Source: Siderastrea radians (Eukaryota > Cnidaria > Anthozoa > Scleractinia > Rhizangiidae). From it: a DNA stretch of 64,000 nucleotides. Positions 54,581-64,000 of this stretch are shown one piece after another (position 1 is the stretch's first letter; the number at the start of each line of letters is the position of its first letter). Location of the stretch: assembly GCA_964017195.1 (NCBI GenBank), contig OZ024888.1:11603701-11667700 (forward strand), written 5' to 3'. Position numbers and translations under genes: made by a program. Under the pieces are notes generated by a model. That model was not told the DNA's origin. It worked only from the letters and a program-made list of their open reading frames with translations, and did not search any database.

Positions 54581-57500
54581 AACGGCGTTCTAGCTATACA
54601 TGTATTACATTTAATAAAAACCTGAAAATAATGGTCAGTTTTGCATGTTCAGACATATGGCTACGAATACACAGGATGAAAATGGATTACAATTTGAAAA
54701 CGTGGTTTAAGGTGATTCCATTCAATTGCATTGCGCATCCTTGCTGCGCATCATTTTTTGCGTGATTAGCGCGCGCACGTTTGGAACTTGGCTTATACTT
54801 CATTGCTAGTAATGACTTTGTTAAAGTAGTGGGTGTCTCTAGTACAAGGATAGGTTTTTAATATTGTTGTCGATAGCTAGCAAGGTACCTATATACTACA
54901 GCCCTGCAGCGTGAAATCAGACACGGTGACCCCCTCTTATTAGTTTATTTTTTCAATGTGCTGGGTGTAAGTAGTAACTGTGCAAAGTTTCAACAAATTA
55001 TCAATCACTTTAAACTTGAAAACGATGGTTCAACGTTTTCAAAGTTGTCAAGCTCTGCGATTGTGTCTTACAAAAATCTTCTCAAACTCCTGAACATTTC
55101 ATCAAGAGGAAACAGAGGAAGTCACTGCCGTGACGGTGGTTTGGATACCGGATCCCGAATTAGCATTTCTCCAAGAAGCCATAAAAAAAAACTCGAAAGA
55201 GTGTTTCATCAGGTATCCAAACACCTCGAGGTGGGTTAAAAAAACCCGGCCGCGCCTGGAACGCGTTTTTTCAATTCACTTCTCGGTGTTTGGATATCCT
55301 GGCGAAACACTCTATCTCGTGTTTGATATTTTACGTCAAAAACTTATGATGGTTTGCTTTCCTTGTGAAAACTGTTTTATTGCGAAAAAATGTGCAAGCA
55401 AAGCTATTTAATCAAAATTTCAGCACAGCTTTGACAAAACGCCCTTTAAAAACAGCCCTTAAAAAAGCAAATGAAAAAAAATCGTTGTCAACGTTTTTGT
55501 TTCTGCAGGGAGATTTTACTCTCATTTAATCCGCGGCCTCCCTCATGGTCTAAATATAAATAAGCAGAGCTAGAGAGTTCTCTGACGTCCTATGTGAAAT
55601 ATTTATTAAGACTTAAATATTCCCCGAAGATGCCAGCCGGGAATTAATATGCAAATTAGTGTGAAAACAATACGTATTAGACGGTTAATTCGGTTACCAA
55701 TTATGTGAGTGATGTTCACTGTTTACTGAAGTGTACCCCCCTGTTTATATTTCTGAGACAGTAAAAGTTCAAGGTAAAAGATAGGGGCAATTACTGCAAC
55801 TTAAAAAAAAAATTAATAAACAGGCTTCGACTCTGTTTTCGATTCAGTGTACATTACAGTTTACAGGATCGTTGACATATAATCTCTCTCATTTTTACTC
55901 TTGATTCTTTTAAAAATCTCTATTCAATACCTGAAGACTTACTAGAATCACTTGACATATTTCTCGAGAAATATCAAACGTTACACCAAAATTTTACAGG
56001 AACAAATGACAATAAAACGTACAGTGTACCAGTATATAACAGGGTTTTGTTTCCAGTTAGATTAAGCTTGTACACCTTTTTTCTTTCCTTTTTTCTTTGC
56101 CATTTGTCTACGAAGATCGCTCTCAGAAATAAGAATACAAACATAAACCTTATATGAGTCAAGGACAAAAGCAAAGAAATGAAATAACATTTGATAATAA
56201 TCCACTAAAGAACTCACTTAACGTAGCCAGTACTAACACTTAAGGAGCATGCCTTACAAAGGTACATTTTGACTAACCTCGGGGTAACAAAGCATCATCT
56301 ACCTGAAATGTATTGACCTTATGTAAAAACAGTGATACTGTTTAACAGTAGCTAGTTCACCCGAACGCAAAACCAATTAGAACTCTCTCAACGGGTTAAC
56401 TTTAATTTATAGCATTTCATTGTTGACAATCGAAAAAATTCATTATCCCCCGTGAACGTTTAATTGCAATACCAATGAAAACAAGCGAAGCAATTGGCGA
56501 ATTTCTAATTTTAAAAAAATTCGTGCAATATTTGCAATGAAAAATTGCACGTCAGGATTAAGCAGGTGCCAAGAGGAACTATGCAGTTTTGAATCTGCAC
56601 ATAAGTAGTGGTGGTCTAGCAAAAAGGAAAGGTGAATGAAGGGAAATAAAAATATGTTTTCGATACCAACAGATGCTTTTGGTTGGATTAATAATGCTAC
56701 CTACCGGATGCTGCCTGTCTTATTGTCTAAGATCCGGCATCTGGGGAGGAAAGTGATCAAAGTAAAAATTTTAAGTCACCGTATGAAAGCCAATTGCTCT
56801 ACCATCTTGCATGTCTTTGTCAAAAAAGACGCCTTTAAACATGCCGAACACGGCATTTCTTCATTTCTTCATTTGTTTCTAAGCCCCATGCACACCATCA
56901 AAATTTGTAGGACAAACTTTCGGTGACAAATTTTAGCTTGTGCGAGCAGATGAGAAAATTTATCAAATTTTCATATGACAAATGAAAATTGGCCTACCAC
57001 ATTTCACTTGTCAAAGAAACAAAATTTGTCATATGTGAAATTTGCTTTAATGGATGGGTCATTAAAGAAACTTTGTCAGACGAATTGGGGAAATTAGCTC
57101 TCAGTCCCTTCGTTCACGCATTTCTCGAGCTTTTATGCAGCTTAACGAAGTGAATTAGACGTTTCAAGCAAATTCTCTCCTTTCAGAAGTATTACAACAC
57201 TACGAACACTACGAGCCTCCATTTTCCAATAGCCTTGCGATCGTCTACGCGTTTTTCACCTGCAGTTGCAATAAAAGTACTGCTGCCGAGCGAGATAATA
57301 TATTTAAACTTGTTTTTACTTGATAAAAGAGACATTTATTCCTCGATAAATGTTCTCACTTACTTTGTGCAGCTGTCCAGCTTTCTTTCTTTGGGCCCTT
57401 ACGGGTCCAAAGTCCAAAAGCTCTTGCCAGCACATAATTATTTGGAATAAAATATATGCTCAAATCATTTAACACCCCCCCCCCCCCAAAAAAAAATGTC

Positions 57501-57909
57501 GTAGAAAATTTGCTTGTAGGCATCAGGGGCTGAGCTTCTTATCTCCTATATCCTATGTCAACATTCGCCATATCATATACACTTTTTTATCCATGAAAGA
57601 GACGTCTTCTGGGACAGATAGTGCTGTACATATATTTGTTGTTTTGTAAACATGGTTAGAACGGGTAAGATATTGATGTTCAAGTATTTGTGTTGTTCTT
57701 TCTGTTTTGAAGTTGCTGTTCTGTTTTTTAAATATCAGGTATACTCATAAATGGGCCATTTTCATAATGGTCTTCTTTTACTACAACTACTGCTGCATAT
57801 TTTTTGCGCATCTTATTTGAATTTGTATAGTTTAAATAGTATTATCGAATTAAAAACTCGGTTATTACATATCTAGCATTCTCATTGTCTCACCGCACAA
57901 CGGTTATCA
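54581..57909. other. Non-coding stretch with one small hairpin element
   Basis: At about 55195-55312, AGAGTGTTTCATCAGGTATC pairs with GGATATCCTGGCGAAACACT across a short loop, a small MITE-like hairpin. Otherwise I see AT-rich sequence, a poly-C run near 57475 and no supported exon. Confidence 0.5.
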
Positions 57910-58655
57910 GTTATTATTATTCAACCAATTGTCACTATGCCCATATATGGTAAGGAAGCCCTCAATATCTGTCATCCTACATGACAGATATCCTGCGATA
58001 TACGTAAATGACCATATTTGGAAGTGCACTGCAGATTTTCTTTCATTGCTTGTTTGGCGGCCATTTTGAAAAGCGAGGCAGTTTTAGCAGTGTTCTCCGT
58101 AAATTTTAACTCTCTGGAAGAAATTTTCCACGATTAAATGCTCTCAAAAAGTCAACAAGTATTTGCTTCAGCTCACAAAGATATCCAGAGGTTGACTTGG
58201 AATTTTCATAGTGAGAACTCAACCAAGAAAATGCTATTGCGAACGAAGCAGCACACTTGCCGGCACGGAAAGTTGTAAAGACTAAAGTTGAAAAGATTTT
58301 AATTCACAGAAAGAGGACTTTTTCTCGGTAAGGTAGCAATATTTTGTCTTGTCATTTCCAAACATGAGTTTGTAAATAAGTCTTTTTAAGTGAACGGTAG
58401 TAAAGTTCGATTTCTTGAAGTTCTGTTTTGATTTTTATTAAGCTTATGTGTTGCTAGCTTTTAGCGTTTTTATCATAGAGCCGTAGTTTTTCTCGTTCTG
58501 AAAATAGTAGGCGATGGGAATTTGTTGAATAATAAAACAATTATCCTGCTCAATCTTGCAGAATATCCCCTGATTTAGCCAACTCGGCCTACGGCCTCGT
58601 CGGCTAAGTATTAGGTGATATTCCGCGCGATTTCGCAGGATAATTGTTAAATATT
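57910..58655 (+). mobile_element. TTATTATTCAAC repeat with hairpin end, copy 2
   Basis: It is nearly identical to 47497-48250 from TTATTATTCAACCAATTGTC through the hairpin to AGGATAATTGTTAAATATT. A short insertion (CGG near 58260) and a deletion near 58345 break the internal frame. The flanks beyond both ends are unrelated to copy 1, which sets the limits. Confidence 0.87.
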
Positions 58656-58890
58656 GATCATGATTTTTGCCTTATAAGGAAACTGAAAGCCATTTGAAGT
58701 GCGCAGTGCACGTGCTCAAACGTTTTCGTTGCGAAGCCAGAGATATGGAGGAAAAAAATTCAACTGACGATTATCAAAGTTGAGGATTAATTTATTACAG
58801 AATACTCATCTTACGACTGTAAACATGAGGTGACTTCAACAACTTCGGTGCTGCGTTTGTCGTTTGTTATTTTTTTTTACCTCAACTTAA

Positions 58891-59394
58891 TCGGGCGTAC
58901 AATGGGGGAGGGGATACCAGCCCCCCATGAGGTTTTCCTGGAATTTTTCCGAGACGAATTATCACCTAGACCTGCCGTTTTCAGTAGCTGTGCGCATACC
59001 CTATGACACATTTTGACACAAGTTTGGTGAGAATCGCTCGCTATAGTTACGAGATATGACGTCATAAGTAGCTGGTGGTCAAGCCATTTTTGAAGAAAAA
59101 TTCGTGTTTTTTATCCTTTTTAGGTGGAAAAGGCAAAAACTGTCAACTAAAAGCAGCAAATGTTTAATTATGTCATGTTCTACATGTCCAGCATCGAAAA
59201 TTTCCAATATTTAACGTTTTTTTGACAATTTCGTATTGTCGGTAAAATCCAAGATGGCGCCTAAAAAGGCGGCCATCTTGAATGACGTCACAGGTCCCCC
59301 CCAGCAGCGTCACAGGTCCCCCCCGGCGAGGGTTCCATCAACCCTCCTCCCTTGTACCACAGTGGGGGTGTGACTTTGCTTGTACGTCTGAGGG
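58891..59394 (-). mobile_element. TTAA-type dispersed repeat, copy 4 (inverted, with both ends)
   Basis: It is flanked by TTAA on both sides (58887-58890 and 59395-59398). The ends TCGGGCGTACAA and TTGTACGTCTGAGGG are imperfect inverses. TTAA flanks suggest piggyBac mobilisation, as for the MITE at 6150. The body carries the family's CCAAGATGGCG block and the inverse of CCAAACTTGTGTCAA. Confidence 0.7.
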
Positions 59395-59398
59395 TTAA

Positions 59399-59935
59399 CA
59401 CTTCATCGTGGAATAAAGTTAAATAGTGTCCTAATTAGTTCAAGAAAAGAAACAGATGATTTTCGTGCAGTTTTAGTTTGCAGCGCTAACTGTCGATGAG
59501 CGTGGTGTAAGGCCGCGTTGACAACAGAGTCAGGATAGCCCTGCTTGTTGATCGACGGTCAGCACTACTAACGTCACAGAAGAGAACACAGCCTCGCAGC
59601 CAAAAACTACATTTGAAGATCTATAAATTACTCCGAAATGACAAAGAACCAGGCGAAATCTTTTCACAGTACCCACAGATTTCATAGCAAGAGAGGATGA
59701 AGTAAGAGAGTGAATTCCCGTGCCCCATGGTAATTATTTGAAATTTATTAGTAGTTCGCACCCATGCTGCGAAGGTTATTTACATTTGTCGTTCCCATGT
59801 CAACAACCTAAAATTACATAACGTCATTTCAACTGACCAATGAGATGTCGTCCTTTAAATAAGTACAATAATAGTTTTCATTGGAAGAGGCCCATGTAGG
59901 GGGGATTCGCTCTCTCCCTTCATTCTCTTGTTTCT
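59399..59935. other. Non-coding stretch, nothing recognised
   Basis: No conserved frame, RNA or repeat is visible between the TTAA-flanked repeat and the Penelope-like remnant. Confidence 0.45.
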
Positions 59936-60510
59936 AGAAGTGTGCTGAAATCTGACGCTCAACCTGGTACCATTAAGTGCGTGCGCAAACGTTCGACTAA
60001 CACTTGTCGTTTTATTAGTAACGCGGACAAAATAACAGTACCCAGGCGATCTATTAAAATGCCTGATGGCTTAACATTCAACTCAAAGGATATATGTTGC
60101 ATAACATGCATTTATGCAAAAAGATATTGGCAAAACAGGGAGGAGACTAGGTGACCGTTTCCGCGAACACCTACGAGGCGTCGAAAAACAAGGACGTACC
60201 CAAACAGTCGCCCGAAAATCCAATCTTCCTGATCACTCTAACCAACCGGAACGCTTTTCATTCAACTAATTTATTCTTGGTTTTTACGTTACCGTGTTCC
60301 TACTTATAATGTAGCTCCACTGTTCTCCATAGTACAACCCACAATTCCCTGGTTCGCTCTGACAAATTGAACGGTTTACGCTCGAAACGTTGGCTGCCAA
60401 TTTCTCTGCGGTGGTCAATTTACCTTATTAACTTATTTGATAAATCCAAAGTTTTGTGTTTCACTTCCCCACTGACGAGGCACCACAGTTTCTTGAGAAA
60501 ATAACCCTCT
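59936..60510 (+). mobile_element. Penelope-like retroelement 3' remnant (GIY-YIG part)
   Basis: One frame gives FNSKDICCITCIYAKRYW, a decayed version of the Cys-rich start of the Penelope GIY-YIG endonuclease. After a frameshift near 60145 another gives GDRFREHLRGVEK and ARKSNLPDHSNQ, the typical end of that domain. The GIY-YIG core is damaged. A hammerhead-like block lies at 60357-60396, and the 3' flank matches 31385-31475. Dead copy. Confidence 0.75.
60357..60396 (+). ncRNA. Decayed hammerhead ribozyme motif
   Basis: CTCTGACAAATTG..ACGCTCGAAACGTTGG has the order of the minimal type I hammerhead found in Penelope-like elements (CTGANGA, GAAA, GTC), but with A for the last core G and GTT at the cleavage site. 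It is probably inactive or weak. Confidence 0.55.
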
Positions 60511-61289
60511 TATATATTTAGAGGGAACCTAGAAACAGCCCCTCCCCCACCCTTTGAATAACTGGCACAAAATAATTAGTTTCGATCACCGGAAGAAGTT
60601 CACAGGCTCTAAAACCAAAATATTTTGTTTCCCAGCCAGTTACTCTCCGAGCTCTCGCTCTACACAAGCTTATTTTCAATTTCTGCGCGCACAGTCCACA
60701 TAGGGCATAACATCTGGCCAACCCAGCTCGAGGTCGTACTGCAAGTCACGGACCGACTTTTTTCCCGTTGATTCATGGCTCGCGAGGATCCATAACTTAC
60801 ATTATGAACTGAGAAAACGATATTTTTTTATATCGCTTAATTAAAGATCAATCGAGAGCACGGGAAAGATAACCAAAGTCAAGCAGAACGGCCACATATG
60901 ATTAACAGGCTTGCGTCAAAATCCAAAACAAGAATCAATCTTATTGACTTTCAAAATCGTTGCTTGCACGTGATGCCATAGTCCAAAATTTACGAGAACC
61001 AACCGTTTCACGATCACATTTATTTGACATCAACAAGAATGAAATACTGGCTAGAAAATGGTCTTCAAAATTAAGGTCTTTCATTCACACTTCAAGATGG
61101 AATCATTCTCTCACAGTACTCAAAATGTTTGTTAACGAGAGAAATAAAAGGTGTTGTTTTGTACAGTAAATTTCAAAATTATGTGAATGGTATAATTTTC
61201 AAATGTAAAGGAAATACGACGGGAAGAATCTTTCTAGCTGCTGTCATCCCGCTTTGGTCACTTCGCTACGTTTTTATCGGAGCTGCCAG
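60511..61289. other. Non-coding stretch, nothing recognised
   Basis: No supported feature is visible. Short frames here lack conserved motifs. Confidence 0.45.
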
Positions 61290-61914
61290 CTAGATCACTC
61301 GGCTAAAGAACACGCAGTTGGAAATTGATTCGACTGTCATCGACGCGAAGAATGAATGGTGCGGCATCGCTTGAACATTGGAACTAATCTGGTTGGAAAT
61401 TGAATACTGCAACGAACTTCTGTTTTGGCCGACAGGAAAAACTAGTGTATGTACGCTTGAACTTGGAGGAGGAATTTGCTGCCGAGGCGTATCTGACATG
61501 TACATTTGTTGCTGATGAGCGAGGGAGGCTGACTGGTATAAGCTTAGACTTTGCAAATTCTTGGGACTGCTAAACTGTGTGACGAAATTTTCTGTGATGC
61601 CTGCCTCAAGTAAGTGAGAGATGATTGCTTTTGTTACCGAATGGTTAGACATTTTCCGTCCAAAAGCTTGCAGGGCAGCTTTTGGCAAGATTTGACCGAT
61701 TTGGTTTTTACCGAGCGGCGACACCTTGTACCAGGCAGATTTACTTCGCCAAGCGTTGTAGTTTATGGTAAGAAACATAGGAGAGCTTGGAGTGTTGGCT
61801 TTTTCAGAACAGTGGCTTTCGAAGATCTTGCAATACCAGACTGGGCATCGCTCTGTTTCAGTTGCAAATATTTCGGGTTGAACTTTCGCGGGTGCGAACC
61901 TTCCAATCCTTAAC
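61290..61914 (-). pseudogene. Crypton-like / DUF3504 tyrosine-recombinase fragment
   Basis: On the minus strand the frame runs RIGRFAPAKVQPEIFATETE, RCPVWYCKIFESHC, SAWYKVSPLGKNQIGQILPK, NHSVTKAIISHLLEAG, SPKNLQSLSLYQSASLAHQQ, then a Gln/Pro-rich end and TAG. This is the C-terminal catalytic half seen in Crypton recombinases and in the related domain of ZMYM2, QRICH1 and KIAA1958. The presumed nucleophile Tyr (SLYQSAS) is present, but the Arg of the usual NHSVRK is Thr. A stop precedes it near 61917, so the 5' half is lost or on another exon. I favour a dead transposon relic. Confidence 0.65.
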
Positions 61915-63540
61915 GAGTCTTGTTACCCCTAGCCTCAGCCAAACCAAGATTTCGCTGCTTGTTTCAGGATCAATTTGCAGCCTCAGCGAAGTTTACGGCT
62001 TTCGTCCCTGGCTCTGAGGCCGACGTGAAGTGAAACGACCCACCATAATGTGCACTGGAGTAGTGCTTCAGGGATATGTCAACCAAAATCGCCACTCTCA
62101 AATAACTTAAAACTCTCAAATAAATAACAGCGAATTCCAGAAGAAGAAGAAGAAGAAGAAGAAGAAGAAGAAGAAAAAAAAAACACTCAGAGAGCAAGTC
62201 TGGACGTTTACGGGATAATGCCTCTGCTTTTTATCTCCTAAGAATCATTAAACTTCAATTTATCTTAATTTTGTTTAGTTTCACGATTTTTGCGATAAGG
62301 AAACAAATGTGTAATTAGCTACACAATAAAATGAAAAAAATGGAATGTACTACGAGCTAAGTTTTCTTCTGAGATCGCTTAAGGTAAGAATGGTGAAATA
62401 CTGGTCAGTCAATTTGCAAGATTAAAACGCATGCACGCAAAGAATCGAGGATGGCTGTTACAAACTTACGTGTTACTACTACACCTTCAGATCTTTTGTT
62501 TGCTTAAAATAAAATATCTATATATTTTTTCTTTAACGTTTGGTCTTTTTGATGTTAACTAGATTAATACAATTACTGATGGAAAATTATCATTCCAAGA
62601 AAATGGTAATCAAAGCTTTTGTTCGTAAAAAGACCATTGCTTGTACTTTGAGCTCTTTCGATCCACCTTATTTTAATACGAAAACGTAATTTTGTTATTA
62701 GTATTTATACCCCCTACCGATGGGTAAATTCAATAGTCCTTTCTTCAGTCTTCCCTTGACATTTGACGATAAAACAAAAGGATAAAAAGAAGCTGCTTTC
62801 CCAGGCTGCCAAAAGCAATCTTTGTAAGATACAAGAACAATTTCCGCTAAACAAAATATTGCGAAAGTTTAAGATAAGTGCAGGAAAGACAGACAAAGTA
62901 ATAAATGACGCCAACCTTTCTTTATGATGAATAAGTTCATTTGGTGATGTGTAAAAAAAACATTATATCGGCACAAAATTAATGATTTTATTATCGTATT
63001 TGCAGTAGTTTTTCGCTGTGCGTACTATTGTCAGATATATATGAACAGCAGGTGAGCTTTCTTGATTTTTAACATCCATTTTGCTGTAGTTTACGATCAG
63101 GCAGTACATGTTCTTTTTATCACAAACTTCACACATGTTGCGACCAAAAATACGTTTCTTTTTATTTGCCAAATGCATCAAAGACGAAACTCTCTTTGCA
63201 TTTTTAATGAGAAAGGATTCTGGCAAAAGTTTAATTTGTTTCTTGCCATTGTAAATAGAATAATGTAACGACATAAGAGGAAGCAACAAATTAATCTTTG
63301 CCAAATGCTTTGCAAACAAATAATGTCATTTCTGGCGACGCCAGGATGGATTTAGCATCAACAGCTGGATTAATATAAAAGTGACAGAATTTTGCACTTT
63401 TGTTTACAAACTTGAAGTCAACTTAGGCTACTAGTCAGTGAAGTATATTCTCAGGTACTGAAATTCAATTTTCTGCTTTTCTCAACGGGTGGCTAGGTTT
63501 TCCAGCCGTGTTTAAGCTTTTGTGACTCGTGCTTAATATT
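61915..63540. other. Upstream region of the class A GPCR
   Basis: It holds a (GAA)n run at 62138-62174 and AT-rich DNA. The promoter and 5' UTR of the receptor starting at 63541 should lie at the right end. No other coding exon is evident. Confidence 0.5.
62138..62174 (+). repeat. (GAA)n microsatellite
   Basis: About eleven AGA/GAA units followed by poly-A. Confidence 0.95.
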
Positions 63541-64000
63541 ATGGCTGCCCTTGAACTCATCGACGACGTTAACGCAAGTGGAACGCATTTTACAAATGAA
63601 ACAACGCAACGGCCTACTCCACAAAAAGGCCTAGGATGCAACTTTGGCCAGGATACTACATCCATACGAGCAGCAAAAGTCGTCGCTTACTGTTTGATAA
63701 TTCTGATTTCGGCTTTGGGAAATTCTATGACGATAGCTGTAGTGTGGCGCAACAAGAACATGCGAAAGGCGTTTAATTTCTTCATTGTGAACCTGGCCGC
63801 CACAGATTTGACAATCACTTTGGTGTATATGCCACGAGTGATTGTCACTTGGCTTCAAGGAAGCGAATGGCTCGTGGATGGAGTGTTTGGCTCAGTCCTG
63901 TGCAAAATGGTTCCATTTCTACACGGTGTCAGTATCTTGGTGTCCACTCTTACTTTACTGACAATGGCTGTGGATAGATTTCTCGTGATTGTCTTCCCCT
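63541..64000 (+). CDS. Class A (rhodopsin-like) GPCR, neuropeptide-receptor type (3' partial)
   Basis: An ATG opens AALELIDDVNASGTHFTNET, an extracellular N-terminus with two N-glycosylation sites and no signal peptide, as usual for class A. Helices visible: TM1 (VVAYCLIILISALGNSMTI, with the GN motif), TM2 (FFIVNLAATDLTITLVYMP, with the LAxxD motif), and TM3 after SVLCKMVPF, which holds the conserved disulfide Cys. TM3 ends in DRF in place of the usual DRY. The receptor should signal through G proteins at the plasma membrane. The LAATD and DRF layout resembles peptide receptors (for example the QRFP/NPY/orexin-like group), but the ligand cannot be told from this part. The gene runs off the window after 153 codons. 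Confidence 0.85.
   Translation, partial: MAALELIDDVNASGTHFTNETTQRPTPQKGLGCNFGQDTTSIRAAKVVAYCLIILISALGNSMTIAVVWRNKNMRKAFNFFIVNLAATDLTITLVYMPRVIVTWLQGSEWLVDGVFGSVLCKMVPFLHGVSILVSTLTLLTMAVDRFLVIVFP

Noticed and set aside
56636..56926. Plus-strand frame MKGNKNMFSIPTDAFGW..
   Set aside because: No known motif, and codon content is like the surrounding AT-rich DNA; it is likely chance.

Overview
The window is nuclear DNA from an animal, most likely a cnidarian and probably a stony coral or another hexacorallian. Reasons: spliced genes with GT-AG introns, AT-rich non-coding DNA, somatomedin-B/Methuselah-like receptor genes, a neuropeptide-type class A GPCR, and a dense load of small DNA transposons, foldback elements, LINE, SINE, Penelope-like and Crypton-like remnants. 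The species cannot be named from the sequence alone. No operons, rRNA operons or CRISPR arrays are present.

Main content: three paralogous receptor genes that share one exon plan. A signal-peptide exon is followed by a somatomedin-B exon, then a large exon carrying the Cys-rich ectodomain and TM1-TM3, then four small exons for TM4-TM7. Gene 1 (+) runs from 442 to 8170 and its signal exon lies left of the window. Gene 2 (+) runs from 19439 to 31804 and gene 3 (-) from 53227 down to 44780; both look complete. When the exons are joined, every intron phase agrees and the totals are whole codons (801 and 965 residues for genes 2 and 3). Genes 1 and 2 are close relatives. Gene 3 is more divergent and carries an extra mucin-like Pro/Thr repeat stalk. 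Gene 1 uses a GC-AG intron.

Other genes: between genes 2 and 3 lies a probable small gene (+, 35806-43098) for a coiled-coil protein with a C-terminal membrane anchor. At the right edge, a class A (rhodopsin-like) GPCR begins at 63541 and runs off the window.

Mobile DNA: (a) jockey/CR1-like LINE 3' ends embedded in (ATCC)n arrays at 0.75-1.9 kb and 12.5-13.7 kb; (b) a piggyBac-type MITE at 6150-6729, with its TTAA duplication and a related empty site at 23348; (c) a tRNA-headed SINE with a 36-bp perfect palindrome near 5.6-5.95 kb; (d) large inverted-repeat elements at 31.87-33.5, 36.93-38.38 and 45.98-47.37 kb, the last built from two 5S-rRNA-headed units placed head to head; (e) a 2.2-kb element with long terminal inverted repeats at 40279-42512; (f) a 0.75-kb repeat present twice (47.5 and 57.9 kb); (g) Penelope-like remnants with decayed hammerhead-ribozyme motifs at 31.3 and 59.9-60.5 kb; (h) a Crypton-like tyrosine-recombinase remnant at 61.3-61.9 kb.

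Functionally the window is a receptor locus. The SMB receptors should be surface receptors with a Cys-rich ligand-sensing ectodomain and a secretin/Methuselah-type seven-helix core. Their ligands and G proteins cannot be read from the sequence. All calls rest on reading the sequence by eye; no database search was possible.
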